64,000 nt of DNA. It comes from Epiperipatus broadwayi (lineage: Eukaryota; Onychophora; Udeonychophora; Euonychophora; Peripatidae). Numbering within the stretch: the stretch's first letter is position 1; every line of letters begins with the position of its first letter. Location: contig JAQFVV010000183.1 in the NCBI GenBank assembly GCA_028023455.1, positions 124,001-188,000 on the forward strand, read 5' to 3'. The translations under genes and the position numbers were made by a program. Shown here piece by piece: positions 49,140 to 60,479 of this stretch. The notes under the pieces are model-generated. The model searched no databases. It saw nothing but the letters and a program-made list of their open reading frames with translations, and had not been told where the DNA came from.

Positions 49140-50005
49140 CATTAATTACTAATCATCAATAATAAAATTCAAATATGTGCTAGTGACTAATAAATTTGTC
49201 AACCATATTCTTTTCATCACAGTTAATGGCGCCTAAATCAGATTCCTTATTTATATTGATTATTTCTAGCTGCTTTAGTTTTTTTTTGTTAATTATTTTT
49301 ACTGCTGTTATAATGTATACATTTAGAAATTAAATTTTGTTATGGGTTCATATGCTTAAGACATATAAAGATTTGGTATTATCAATGAAAGACTTTGAAC
49401 CAATGCAGTGTCACAAAAGGCTATTATGTTGATCATATTATATATTTTTAAATAAATTTTAATCTATATATTTCTGAAATCATCCGTTAATTTATTAAAT
49501 ATTTATTTATAAAAATAAAATAAATTTTTACGTTTTTTTTTTTTACTAATGTGGTTTTAATATTATTACTGTTTTTCAAATATAATCAGTTTTGAACTTT
49601 TTTTATATTACATAATGTTTTTTTATTTAATTAAATACTCATTTTCTAGACATAAATTGATTATAATTCAATATTTTATACTTAGTATTTTTTATATTAA
49701 TTAAATTTTCTATTGCATCATATAAATCGATGGAGTATTTAGGCTGTAATTAATGCCTTCAAATTTTTAAGCAAATAAAATGACTTTTTTAATATAGATT
49801 ATTTACATTGCTAATTAATTTGAATAATTTTATGAATAAATAATGACTATTAATTATGCAGTGCTGAAAATATATTATAACTAAGAAGTAGTAAACTTCT
49901 AATGCACACAGCATAAGGATGAGTTACAAGACTCACTAGAGTCATTTTATATATAGCTCTTATCAACTTTTTCTTCCTCCCTCAATATTTTTCATTTTTT
50001 CATAT
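49140..50005. other. AT-rich sequence, no gene seen
   Basis: Long poly-T tracts and TTAATTAAAT-type sequence. Nothing recognised. Confidence 0.4.
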
Positions 50006-50010
50006 TTCAA

Positions 50011-50209
50011 TATAAACTTCATTAATACTCCTTTAACACTTTAAGCAAATATTTTTTATTTTATTTATAACAGTTTCGACTGTCCTAACAGTCTTCTTCA
50101 GATCTACAACAAAAAATTATACAAATATTGCATCAATACAATCAAAATTCTTTATATTTTTACAAATATTTTCTTAAGGTGTTAAAGAAGTATTAATGAA
50201 GTTTATATA
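50011..50209. mobile_element. Small foldback element with hammerhead-like centre
   Basis: The left arm (50,011-50,052) reads ATAAACTTCATTAATACT, CTTTAACAC, TTAAG and AAATATT. The right arm (50,162-50,209) is its complement with few differences, giving arms of about 45 bp. The 110-bp middle contains a hammerhead-ribozyme-like core (separate entry) and AT-rich sequence. There is no coding sequence. No copy of the arms was seen elsewhere in the window. Confidence 0.7.
50073..50101 (-). ncRNA. Hammerhead-ribozyme-like core
   Basis: On the minus strand, CTGAAGA (50,101-50,095) is followed by one extra A, then GACTGT. A TAGG loop follows, then ACAGTC, then GAAAC (50,077-50,073). This matches the hammerhead order: CUGANGA, a perfect 6-bp stem II with a tetraloop, then GAAA. 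Stem III, starting AC, would be very short, as known for the Penelope-associated hammerheads that act as dimers. Stem I is not obvious, and the extra A could weaken the fold, so activity is uncertain. No Penelope coding sequence is adjacent. Confidence 0.45.
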
Positions 50210-50383
50210 GAGTCATTTTAAACAAATTTTGCTAATTATTCTTCTCTCACATCAATGCTAATTCACCAATCAGATAATAAATCATCCTATAATTTTAATA
50301 ATTCTGTAAGTAAATTCCATTAAACTATTTATTTTTATCTAACTGGGATATCCGTTGAAACTAAGGTCATCTTTTTTTTTCCT

Positions 50384-50478
50384 CATGTGTCATAGCATCA
50401 GCCGGGAAGCAAACCCGTTAACCTGGGACAACTGCTTGTAAAGCAGCCATCGCTGACCTCTCGACCACCAAGCTTGAC
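50384..50478 (-). mobile_element. tRNA-derived SINE (SINE-1) with clear target duplication
   Basis: The minus strand starts GTCAAGCTTGGTGGTCGAG, with an A-box region TGGTGGTCGAGAGGTC. It then has GCTGCTTTACAAGCAG and a B-box region GGGTTTGCTTCCCGG, and ends GATGCTATGACACATG. A poly-A tail shows as (T)9 on the plus strand. AAACTAAGGTCATCTTTT (50,358-50,375) and AAACTAAGATCATCTTTT (50,479-50,496) form an 18-bp target duplication with one mismatch. This is solid evidence of LINE-type retrotransposition. Confidence 0.92.
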
Positions 50479-50635
50479 AAACTAAGATCATCTTTTACTT
50501 CAAATTAAACAGATTTTGCAACATAATTATGTATACTATACAACTATATGAAAATCCAATTTAGCCACTTTACTTTGAACTCTTTTTAGCAAGAAACCTT
50601 TTATTGTACATATATGCATACACAATCTTATATTT

Positions 50636-50662
50636 TGACTGTCCTGCAGTCTTCTTCAAAAA
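50636..50662 (-). repeat. Degenerate relative of the hammerhead-like core
   Basis: The minus strand gives TGAAGAAGACTGC, AGG, ACAGTC and then AAAAT. It is the same stem as at 50,073-50,101, but the GAAAC after the stem has become AAAAT, so it should be inactive. No flanking inverted repeats were found here. Confidence 0.4.
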
Positions 50663-51610
50663 CTATGACATAATGAATAAAATAAAATTCATAACTATAA
50701 ATAATACCATAAAACTTTAAACAATAAAATTAATAAAATAATAATAAAAAAATAACAAAACATAATAAACCTGAGATAAATATAATCAAATCCAAATAAA
50801 ATAATTCAGTTAATATAAAATAAAATATACAATGTAAATATAAAATAAATATAAACTGTACATGTGTATTTATAACTATATATTTATAACTAGCTGTAGC
50901 AAAGAATTTTAATCTTTAATTTTATACAGGCATTTTTTAAAAATTGTAGTTTTTATTCTAGTGAATATTGTTAATATATATATATATTCATGAACAACTA
51001 TTAATTTAAATGAAAATCTAAATCATGCCAAACTTGTGAAGACAATTTCAGAACCCTATTATCTATATATAAAGAAAATATATATTTTATTTATGCTCTT
51101 AGGCATGACAACATTCTGGGATTTGCTAGATTTTTTTTGTTGAGATGGAAATTCCCTATTCATTTACTTTAGGCATATAGTGCTGCATATAGTGCTACTG
51201 ATTTAGTCATACATAAATACTTCCATATATTAAAAATATTCAGAGCACTGTGATATGACAGGTTTAAGTGTTTTTATTGGCTGTATCTTTCAACTTTTAT
51301 TTTAGTGTTAGATCATTATTCTACATAAGAAGGTAATAAATTGGATTTGATTTGATAGAGTTTTATATTTATAAAAGAAATATTTTTTTTAAAAAAATCA
51401 TATTTGAATTTTGAAAATATTAAAAAAGTTAGAGTAACAGATTGAATTTATAAAACCAATAAAATATTTTCCTTTGACATTTGTTTTTAATACCTGAGCA
51501 AAAATATACCAATAACTGATAAATCTTGCAAATTATGCATTAATTTTTTTTTAAATATTTTTTACAATATTACACTATATTTTAACAAACTGTCAGTAAT
51601 GATGTATTAC

Positions 51611-52051
51611 TCTGTTTCACCAAAAATAAGATCTAACCAGAACATAAGCTCTAGCATCATTTTTAGGATGTTTGTAATATAAGCCCTACCCTGAAAATAA
51701 GCCCTAGTTAAAAAGAGAAAAAAATATTGTACAAATATTATTTCTCTGTCTCACAAATGGATGCTCTAGCAATATAAAGAATCTCTAATATTGTCCAATC
51801 ATAAGCTTGCCAAATAATCAATCAGAATGCAGACACAACACACATGTGACCCTCTAGTGATAGGAAAATATTTACTATATTGTCAAAGGCATTAGGTTTT
51901 TTTTTCTTTTAAAAATAAAATTGTGAAATCATTTCTTTATTTCACACAAGACTTGTGCATGAAAAAAATAAACATCCCTTGAAAATAAGCCCAAGTGTGT
52001 GTATTGGAGCAAAAATTAATATAAGACATTGTCTTATTTTTGGGAGAAAGA
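51611..52051. mobile_element. MITE with AAAATAAGA-type terminal inverted repeats
   Basis: The left end is TGTTTCACCAAAAATAAGA. The right end, read on the opposite strand, is CTTTCTCCCAAAAATAAGAC. Just inside are CCCTGAAAATAAGCCCTAG (51,690) and, near the right end, GGAGCAAAAATTAATATAAG. I recall near-identical motifs in MITEs from many animals, consistent with a widely transferred mariner or Tc-like family; that assignment is from memory and inference. The 440-bp interior has no open frame. Confidence 0.7.
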
Positions 52052-52689
52052 TCATAGCAAATAGGTTGTAAATGCCTGATAGGCAATTTGCCTTGTTAAC
52101 ATTATGCTAGAAAATATTACCTTATATTTTAAAAAATAAAACATATATGTATAAAAAAATGTAATCCTATATACCTTTGATTTTCAATAATTATTACACA
52201 ATAATTATGCAAAATAATTATGAATCTTAATAAACTTCTCAAAAAAATCAAAATCTTTGTTATTACGGCAAAATATCAAGGCTGAATATAAAAGTATTTA
52301 AAATAACTGCATTTTCAATTATTTTGACATTTTTAGATTTTTTTGAAATTAAAATACTACATGTGGACATGCATGCTAGAGGCTACTGTCAACTTCAAAG
52401 TAGTCCTATTATGCATATGTATAAAATGTCCATTAATTAAAAACAAAATTGTAATTATAATTGAAATAATATATTTAATGGTTTACGAGATTCGTGGAAT
52501 TTGAATTGATGATGTTTCCTTCTGCTTTTGTTTTTGAATTTAATGGCAGTTGTGGCAGGTTTAAGAAAAATAACCGAAAGTACTTCTATGGATTTAAGGA
52601 TTGTTTGTAATACTTTGTAAACCGTTATATATATATATTGTAACATTATTAAAGTAATCAATAAGGTCCATTGTAACATATTAAAAAGA

Positions 52690-52905
52690 AATTCAATTGT
52701 ATTAAATAATTATGAAAAGATTCAAATATAAATCTTGTAACTAATAAATGAAAAGCATTGTAGCTTAAATTAAATTATGAGAAGAATACCTGAGTAGTGG
52801 CTACATTATTAAAGGAGTTCAATGATAAATAGCTTAAATTTTATTTGTAACTAAATTTAAAGAGAAACGAATTATTTAACCTGAGTAGTGGCTATTAAAC
52901 AAAAA
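52690..52905. repeat. Imperfect tandem repeat of about 95 bp, two copies
   Basis: CCTGAGTAGTGGCTA occurs at about 52,790 and 52,880, each preceded by a diverged AT-rich stretch with TAGCTTAAAT and GTAACTAA. The repeat is short and old. Confidence 0.55.
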
Positions 52906-52909
52906 GATC

Positions 52910-54590
52910 CGACTGAGTTATCAATCATATTAAGGGTCATTAGATTCAATGAAGCATACGTCTATAATTAGATTTCTCAAGATATCACAATATCAATAAT
53001 TATAAACAAATTATTAATAACAACTATTATAACTCAGGTATATGGAAATCAAGTAAGTGAGTACACTAGTAACTCAATAAAATATCTTTTCAGGTATACA
53101 GACAGTAGATTTTACTCACTTTTATTTCTTGGTTTGATGTTAAGTGCATGTCTAAGTGGACAACAAGTGACTAGGGGCTATCAGGGTGCCACTAGATTAT
53201 TTGAATCTAGACACAGTTATATCTAATAACTTTTCACATGTACCAGGTTTGAATCCCTTTTGGTACCTTATTTCTTACAAAATGTATGATTTTGATTTTA
53301 GACCCATAGCACTGTATGCACTAATATTTAAGTAAACACCTAGGTAACACAAAACATCTTTAAACTGAAGTGGAATTTCTTAGACATAAATCATTTCTTA
53401 GACCTTAGCATAACAAATGTGTTTCAATATTTTTTTATAAGTTTTACTAGCTCAGATTACTATTAATTTAGGATGGCAATTCACTCATCCTTGCATGAAA
53501 TAGATGATGGGATGGTGGTTATAATAATACTAAGAAATCACTAAATACTATGAAATCAATATTTATTTATGGCCTTTAAACATATAAACAGCTCATTAAT
53601 TAAAATGTTGATGATGACGACGATAATGATAACAATAATGACAATGGTTTCAACCACAGCTTTAGGACTAAGCCTAAACATAAAACCTAATTTTTATAAA
53701 GAAATTCATAATTATTGTTAATCTCAGTATATTTAATCATATCTTAAACAACTAATATTCAACCATTGATGATGAATGATCACACTTGATAAAGACTTCT
53801 CTTAATGAACTATATACGCCTCATTTAATAACATAAACTAATATTTATTACTGCATTTCTAACATATACATAAAAATTTCTATATTTACATGAAAATTTA
53901 TCCTTAACAATAACAACAATAATCATAATCGACTGTTTTAAAATCATAACATTAAATTTTAAATTCTTTCCCCTTTCCCATAAATGTATTTCAAAAGTAT
54001 ATTGTATTAAATTGGGTAACCGATTTGTTAAAATGTTCCATCCACAAGAAAAGTATTTCATATAAAAAAAAAATATTCACTCATTGGCACACATACCTTA
54101 TAATCTAACATGTAAGCAGAATGTTAAAAAAAATGTTAGTAGAATTGAAAGAGCAAGTTTTACCGAACAATCATTTTCTCCCCCTCCCTTCTACCTCTGA
54201 AATGCTATACTTTCTTAAAACAAAATAATTTAATATTTCAACACTGCTTATTACTTCACATTCACACACAATTATACACATGTAAAAATATTATTATGTA
54301 GGTGTGTGTTTTATCCCTTAATAACAAAATATTATTTAAAACCAAAATAATAATACAAAAAATTATTTTACACATTAATATTTCATAACTGTAAATTAAT
54401 AAACAAATAATTTTGATACATTCAAGATCATTTATGAAGCTCAAGGTTATTATTGGTAAGAAATTATTGGTTTTAGTCAATCTGAATTGTCTTTAAAAGT
54501 TCTTTAAATAAACTATACCACTTTATTGCTAAAATTTTATTAAGACTCTGATATCATAAAGAAAATATATCAAAAAAAAAATTATACTAC
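52910..54590. other. AT-rich sequence with one B-box-like motif, no gene seen
   Basis: CAGGTTTGAATCCC at about 53,245 fits a tRNA B box and lies in a 28-bp hairpin bounded by GTACC and GGTAC. TTAAGTGCATGTCTAAGTGG at about 53,143 could be an A-box remnant. A single old tRNA-like repeat is possible. The minus-strand open frames at 53,825-54,480 have no family resemblance. Confidence 0.35.
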
Positions 54591-54609
54591 CAGTTCTTTG
54601 TAGCGACTT

Positions 54610-55130
54610 CTAATGAGTCAAATTTCTCTTGTTTAATGTCTATCTTTGGCAGCAACAATTTCCGTGTTTCTTTGGAACAATCTCTTTCTTAAAGTGTATA
54701 ATTATTTGATGATGATGATCCTATTGAGGTTATTTGCTTTAGTGGACAATTTGGAAATCTTTATATTAATTTTTCTTCTCTTCCTGTCAAGCATGATTCT
54801 TTTAGTGTATGAAATACAGCAGTTGTTTTCACATTTATAAATTTCCTGGTTTTAAATTCAGTTACTGGAACAATTAATTGGACTTGATGATTAATATTTA
54901 TCAGTAGATTAATTCATATTTCTGATCTCCTTCAAATGCAGGTGAATGTTTTCTTCTTTCCAGCTAAAAAAATCTTATTTCTCTGGTCAGTTGAAAGGTG
55001 TAGAATATTATTTTTAAGACATCTTTTCTTTCCTATATGATCTGCAGCTCCACGATGGTCAGGTCTTGATGGGACACATATATAATTTTTCTACCCCGTC
55101 ATTTCTTATATTTTCAACATTCAAAACTTC
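54610..55130 (-). pseudogene. Unidentified coding-like segment, broken
   Basis: On the minus strand, around 55,075-54,940, an uninterrupted stretch reads SRPDHRGAADHIGKKRCL, NNILHLSTDQRNKIFLAGKK and KTFTCI before a stop. Upstream, another frame reads NVENIRNDGVEKLYMCP. The DHRG block followed by a helix resembles, loosely, regions of uncharacterised transposon-linked proteins in invertebrates; this is a weak impression. The rest is scrambled. Confidence 0.22.
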
Positions 55131-55139
55131 ATAAAAAAT

Positions 55140-56215
55140 GATTTAAAAAAAAAAGGTTATCTAGCAGAATTAAAAATGTTTGTCTGCTTTAGTTTCAATA
55201 ATTTTTTAAAAAGTCTCTCTCACAATATATTATAATAACAATAATCTAATAGCTCAACTGATTTTCCAGACTGCTTTTATATCCAATTTTTGAGTCAACT
55301 CACCCAATTAGAGTGATAGTGTGAATTGCTATTTTTGACCAACCCAAAAAATCACACACCTGGTTTTCAGACACTTTTGTCTTAAAAAAAATAGACTTAA
55401 TCCTTTTTCCTTTTTCACGTATATCTGTAATATCTAAAATTGGAGTTTCTTTTCTTTAATCTTAAGGTGAGACAATTTAAAAATTAGAGTTCCCACCAAG
55501 CTTAAGCTCCCAAAATGACAAACAATCATTTATAAAAACAAAATTGCTACAAAAATAGATATCTGATTCAACAGATTTTTTTTCCTTAACACAAAATTGT
55601 AAAAAAAATAATTTGACAGATTTAACCCTTCTTCCATTCAATATATAATAAATGTAAATTTCTGTATGTAATGTACAGACATACTTTATCATTTCAAATC
55701 ATTCATAAACTGTCATTACAATAATCTAATTGCTAGCTTAGTAATTATAACCCTAATATTTAAAATTAAATCCTTAGCTTTTAAATCCCAATTACAATTA
55801 TAGAAAAGCAAAATAGAGGTATAGAATAAGACATTAGAATTGATCAAGCATAGGTTAGTTTTAAAGAAAGTTAAAATGTTTAATATCTGAGATTTAAAAG
55901 TGACTAACTAAATAGCTTTTATAACACACACTGCCTATACATATGCATTATAACATTGCTTTTTAACAGAAAAATTAAATATTGAATAGTTTAAATGTGT
56001 GTATTACCTTTCTATCAACACACAAACAAATAAAGAATATAATTGTTGACCCACTCTCTTTCTGTCTAAAGCTTTTAAAACTGGATCTTGTAGGGTTTAA
56101 ACTTCAATGACCTACAGCTTCATTTATTGTTATATAAAAATGTCATGATGATTTTGGTTTTACATTTTCTTACATGCACATTACTATAAATTTAGCTAGT
56201 GACTAAATTGTAATG
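55140..56215. other. AT-rich sequence, no gene seen
   Basis: Nothing recognised; one 71-codon minus-strand frame (55,477-55,692) has no family resemblance. Confidence 0.4.
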
Positions 56216-56217
56216 GC

Positions 56218-56220
<3 letters not shown>

Positions 56221-56268
<48 letters not shown>
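56221..56268. repeat. (AT)n microsatellite, 24 units
   Basis: A perfect alternating tract that directly abuts the 3' end of the mariner relic. Confidence 0.95.
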
Positions 56269-56269
<1 letters not shown>

Positions 56270-56271
<2 letters not shown>

Positions 56272-56920
56272 TTGAAATGGTGTTTCCATTTCTGGAAGTT
56301 CACCTGGAATTCATTTTCAGGAGTACTATTGAGTAACTGTCTCACATTCTTTTGGATATCAATTATAGTAGAAAATCTTCATTGTTTCAGCAGTTTTTAA
56401 TTTTGGTAAAACCAAAAATCACAGGGAGGTAAGTCATGTGAGTAGGCAGTATGGTCTAGTTATGTAATTGATCATTTTGGCCAAAACGTCTCTCACAATG
56501 AGCACACTATGCCTCAATACATTGTCAAGGACCAAGGCACAAACTTTGTGGAAATCTTTCTCATGTCCAAATCTTTATTTAAAATTAGCCTAACTGTTTA
56601 TTAATTAATTTACAATTCTTCAGCTATCCTTCTCACACTTAATCATATGTCAGACTGTACTGTATCTCACACTGTTAATACTAATATCAGTCATTGTTGT
56701 TTTGTACAGTCCACTGCTGGGATCATTCATCACATTTTCTCAATGCTATGCAAATATACTCAATTTCTTCATAGGATCTTTACCATAGGCCACTTGCAAC
56801 AGTTCTAATGGTTCAGTAGCACATTTTCCAATTTACCCACAAAATTTGATATTAATATGTTGCTCAGAATTTTGATCATCCATTTTAGTGCCAAAGCGTA
56901 CACATCAATAATTATTATCT
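56270..56920 (-). pseudogene. Mariner-family transposase relic, internally deleted
   Basis: The minus strand starts at the ATG complement 56,881-56,883 with MDDQNSEQHINIKFC. GKCATEPLELLQVAYG, RRIAEEL, INKQLG and DLDMRKISTKFVPWSLT follow: the N-terminal helix-turn-helix part and its end. It then jumps to LDHTAYSHDLPPCDFWF, which holds the third catalytic aspartate, and to QLLNSTPENEFQVNFQKWK near the C-terminus. About 610 bp remain of the usual 1,035-bp ORF. The block bearing the first two catalytic aspartates is missing. Stops and frameshifts abound. Terminal inverted repeats were not identified. Confidence 0.85.
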
Positions 56921-56959
56921 TCTTAATAACTAACTATACCTATTAGCTCTAGTAGCTTA

Positions 56960-58500
56960 AAATTTATACATGTCTTAGCTTGAACATTTTAAAACACAAG
57001 TACTCATGTGATTTCAATACAAATAGTTCATGTGTGACACAACATCACAACTTCAGGAATTAAATTATCATATTTCATACATGAATTTTATGATTAAAAA
57101 AAATCATGAAGTGTTTTAATAGATGGCAAAATATGCTCTAGATGAGACAGTGCAAGAATTATTGGGGAAAGGATATAATCTTAATGCATATTGATGCTGA
57201 TTTCCCTTTTCAAAATCAAATATACTCAAAACAAAAAGGAAATGAAAATTATACATTTAACTACACTTTTTCCAAATTGCACTCAATTGAATATTATTGG
57301 ATATCCTTTTCATTACTTACTACATATTATTAGTCTTTTGTTGATTCTATTTTGGATTATGGGTATTTAAATATAAGTTTATAGTTGGTTTTTTAAAATT
57401 TTGTTTGCATAGAGATTGCATTTGTAAATATTGCTTAGTATTGGGCCACACTTGTGTATATAAATATCCATGTTAAATTTAAGTCTAAATTTGATATAAT
57501 TATTTCAAGTTTTAAGTTTATTATTATGTGATATATTAAATATTTCCATTAAACATTAAAATAAATTTAGTCATTGATAGTTTATTGCTAATTTATAATA
57601 TTTTTATGCAATGGATCTTCAAACATTTTAAAATACTGTAAATAAGTAATTAATAATCATATTATCTACATTTCTGCTAATAAAATTCATTAAAATATGA
57701 GCAGTAGTAGCATTTAATATCAAAACATATTTTCCATATTGCATATTAAAATTTTGAAATTGAAATCAAAATTAAAACATATTTTATGTAAACCTTATTC
57801 ATACTTTAATGTCATAAAATATAATAAATTAAATTATATACTTATATATAAATATCCATATTAATACAATAAAATAAAATTGAAATTAAATAACTTTGTT
57901 GAATTTTCATGACTATGTTTATCTTCATTTCTTTTATTTTTTGAGCTTAAATGATAAAAAATTATTTGGAACAATAATTGTGTTACATTTTTTATGTGAA
58001 AGCAACAAATATTTAATATATTTTATTTCCAACTAATAATAAATAATATGGACAATTTATTAATAAGGAACAATTAATATAAAGCATAATTTTTCAGGAT
58101 CGTTAAATATTTGATTTAATTTGTCAGAAATAAATATTTGACATTGCCAATTTAAAATGAATGTTGTTTTTAAGCATAATTTGGATGACAGGAATTCATT
58201 TCTCATTCTTTCCATATTTTACAGAGACATACTCTTTTTGCAGCACAATAATTATGAAAATATTTTAGAAAGTGGAATCTACAAAATTTGAATTTACTTC
58301 CTCACTTTTTTTATATTCATAGGAAGACATTTTTTACAGTGACAAAAATATTAATATTTTAGTGAATGTGCCCTGAAATTCAACTTTGCTTTTCCATAGA
58401 ATTAAGTCTTAGTGCTAATAACATTTATTATTAATATTTTTCTAGATTCTTATTAATTTACATATATGTATAAAATCAGATAAAATAAATATAATAATCA
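56960..58500. other. Very AT-rich sequence, no gene seen
   Basis: TTATTAATATT-type sequence throughout. One 63-codon frame at 57,142 has no recognised family. Confidence 0.4.
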
Positions 58501-58513
58501 AAATATTCTACAA

Positions 58514-58885
58514 TACTGGTAGATTAATTATTAATGGAAATAATGTTGTTGATAAAAGCAATAAATGTAATATTATTTATAATGTGGTACGCCATTGTGA
58601 ATTTACTTACATTGGTGAAACAAAATGTGCATTGAAAAAAAAAGACTTCACAGATATGAATTTTCATATAATAAGTTGCATTATTCTGATCATAGATTTA
58701 AATCTGTATTTGCTGAACATTCAGTTATATAATGGAGATTTTTACTCTGATATTTTCACTTTACATGTGGAAAATGATTTGAAAGAAAGACAAATCAAAA
58801 AGTCGTACTTTATAAATGTGACAGATAATGTATTAAATAAGCAAAATAATTGTGTGAATATACACAAATTATGAAATGTTGGTCA
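58514..58885 (+). mobile_element. Penelope-like GIY-YIG endonuclease fragment
   Basis: One open frame runs from about 58,514 to the TGA at 58,872. It has NKCNIIYNVVRHCEFTYIGE (about 58,557-58,617), which contains the paired GIY-YIG core segments IIY and TYIGET. NHIL-type helix sequence and DFYSDIFTLHVENDLKERQI (about 58,738-58,795) follow. The C-terminal part ends in a normal Penelope manner (helix, then a short basic tail). The reverse transcriptase is missing. Its open frame is longer than in the other copies, so it may be younger; its sequence differs from PLE-1 and PLE-2. Confidence 0.8.
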
Positions 58886-59112
58886 TTTACATGGGAAACT
58901 TAAGTGTTGTGTAACTTTAAGGAGATTTTTTTGTTGTTTAAATTTTAACTATTAAATGTTATTTGGGTTTGTGCATACTGCCATAATCTGGCTATATCCA
59001 TTATTGATTTTTTATATTGGTATATTAAGTATTATGAAGTTTATACCAGAATAATTTGATTACATATATATAGTGAAAAATTTTGAAATTGTTGTATATA
59101 AAATTGGTAATT

Positions 59113-59976
59113 ATGTCCTTGTGCCAATGTGGCCACTTGATGGTGTTGTTTCTCTACAAAAGCACAGAAATATGCTGTTTATGTAGCCCAACTTGGCAGC
59201 CTATAAAACAGTTATGTTTATATTAGCCATTAGCAGGCCTATATGGCATTGAACACAGATATTATGGCCCACTGATATGCTTCACATCATTATGGAGATA
59301 GTGCACACTTTACAGATCGCTACCATACAATGTGAGGGTGTATGAAATTCAACTGACCATAAGTGTTTTAATGTACATTTGAAGTAACAATCTTACAACT
59401 TACCTGACATAGTATTACTTATTAATAATTGTAAGCCTGTCACCATGTTTCCCTACATATCTTGGAAGGTGAAAACAATTGCAAAAGGATAGGTCCTATA
59501 GCCATTTCACATAAGTCATGCAAAAAGGCATGTTTGCAGGAGAACAGCTATAAGAGTAATAAAATGGCTGTTTGTAGGTTATTTTGGAAATCATAATCTC
59601 ACTTTGCTCTGATTAGTGTATATATTGGCTGATCCTTTGGATCATCAAAACCATCAGTCCCCCCCACACACACACATTCCAATGCCATGCGCTGAAAGCT
59701 TTGTTTGCTCAGGCAAGTGCATGTATTGGCCAATCCTTCCAATCAGAAAAACCATCGAACCCACTCCCTGCACATGCCAGTACTACATGCTAAAATGTAT
59801 AATGTAGTTTAAAAATGTAATTTAGAAAATAAGATTGGTTCATAAATTATTTAAAAATACTTTGAAAAATTGTCAGAGAACAGAAAGCAAAAAATTATCA
59901 GCCCAGTAATGTTATATTTCATTATTTTTGCAAGCAACAATACCATCAAGTGGCCACATGAGCCCAAGTACACAAC
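59113..59976. mobile_element. DNA element with long terminal inverted repeats (family B)
   Basis: The left end has GTGGCCACTTGATGGTGTTG (about 59,128). The right end has CAATACCATCAAGTGGCCAC (about 59,938), its complement with one change. Weaker pairing extends outward to CTTGTGCC and GGGCCCAAG-like blocks, giving TIRs of about 35 bp. The 860-bp interior is GC-richer than its surroundings and non-coding. It holds an internal tandem duplication at about 59,615-59,780, where TATTGGC, ATCCTT, ATCA, AAACCATC and CACATGCC or a variant recur. No transposase. Confidence 0.75.
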
Positions 59977-59998
59977 AACCATAAAATTAAATCTTCAA

Positions 59999-60472
59999 AC
60001 ATCACATGATCACTATTCTTTATGCTTATACAAGCTGTTTTTCACAGAGTCAAAACTGTCTATACAATAGTGTCACTCAATGCAAGCCAGAGTAATCAAT
60101 GGATGTAGGAAGGTTTATGCATAAAATCCTTATCTAGTGCATACTCATCCAATATCCCCAGACTAGTTTCTAACTTAGGGCTTTCTTCAGTGAGGAGTTT
60201 TGTATCTGGGAGCACTGTACCAAGATCTTTGGATCTAATGAAACTGTACAGCAACCACCTTTTACCTTATTAGCTAACTATTAGATCCTAAGATCTACGT
60301 GCAATGCTCTCAAATTCAAGTCTTCTCATTGGTGAAAGCCATAAGCTAGAAACTAGTCTGGGGATATTGAATGAGTAGGCACCAGATAGGGATTTATGCA
60401 CAAACCTTCCTGCATCCATTGATTACTCTGGCTTGAACTGAGTGGTGCTACTGTATGGAGAGTTTTGCCTCT
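59999..60472. repeat. Family A foldback repeat, near full length
   Basis: The outer end ACATCACATGATCACTATTC starts 23 bp after family B ends. The left arm runs to AGATCTTTGGATC at about 60,235. A shortened core with AGCAACCACCTTTTACC (60,253) follows. The right arm begins TAGATCCTAAGATCTACGTG (60,284) and ends TACTGTATGGAGAGTTTTGC. The arms are about 180 bp and mostly complementary. The right outer end is missing. Confidence 0.9.
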
Positions 60473-60479
60473 GAGTATA

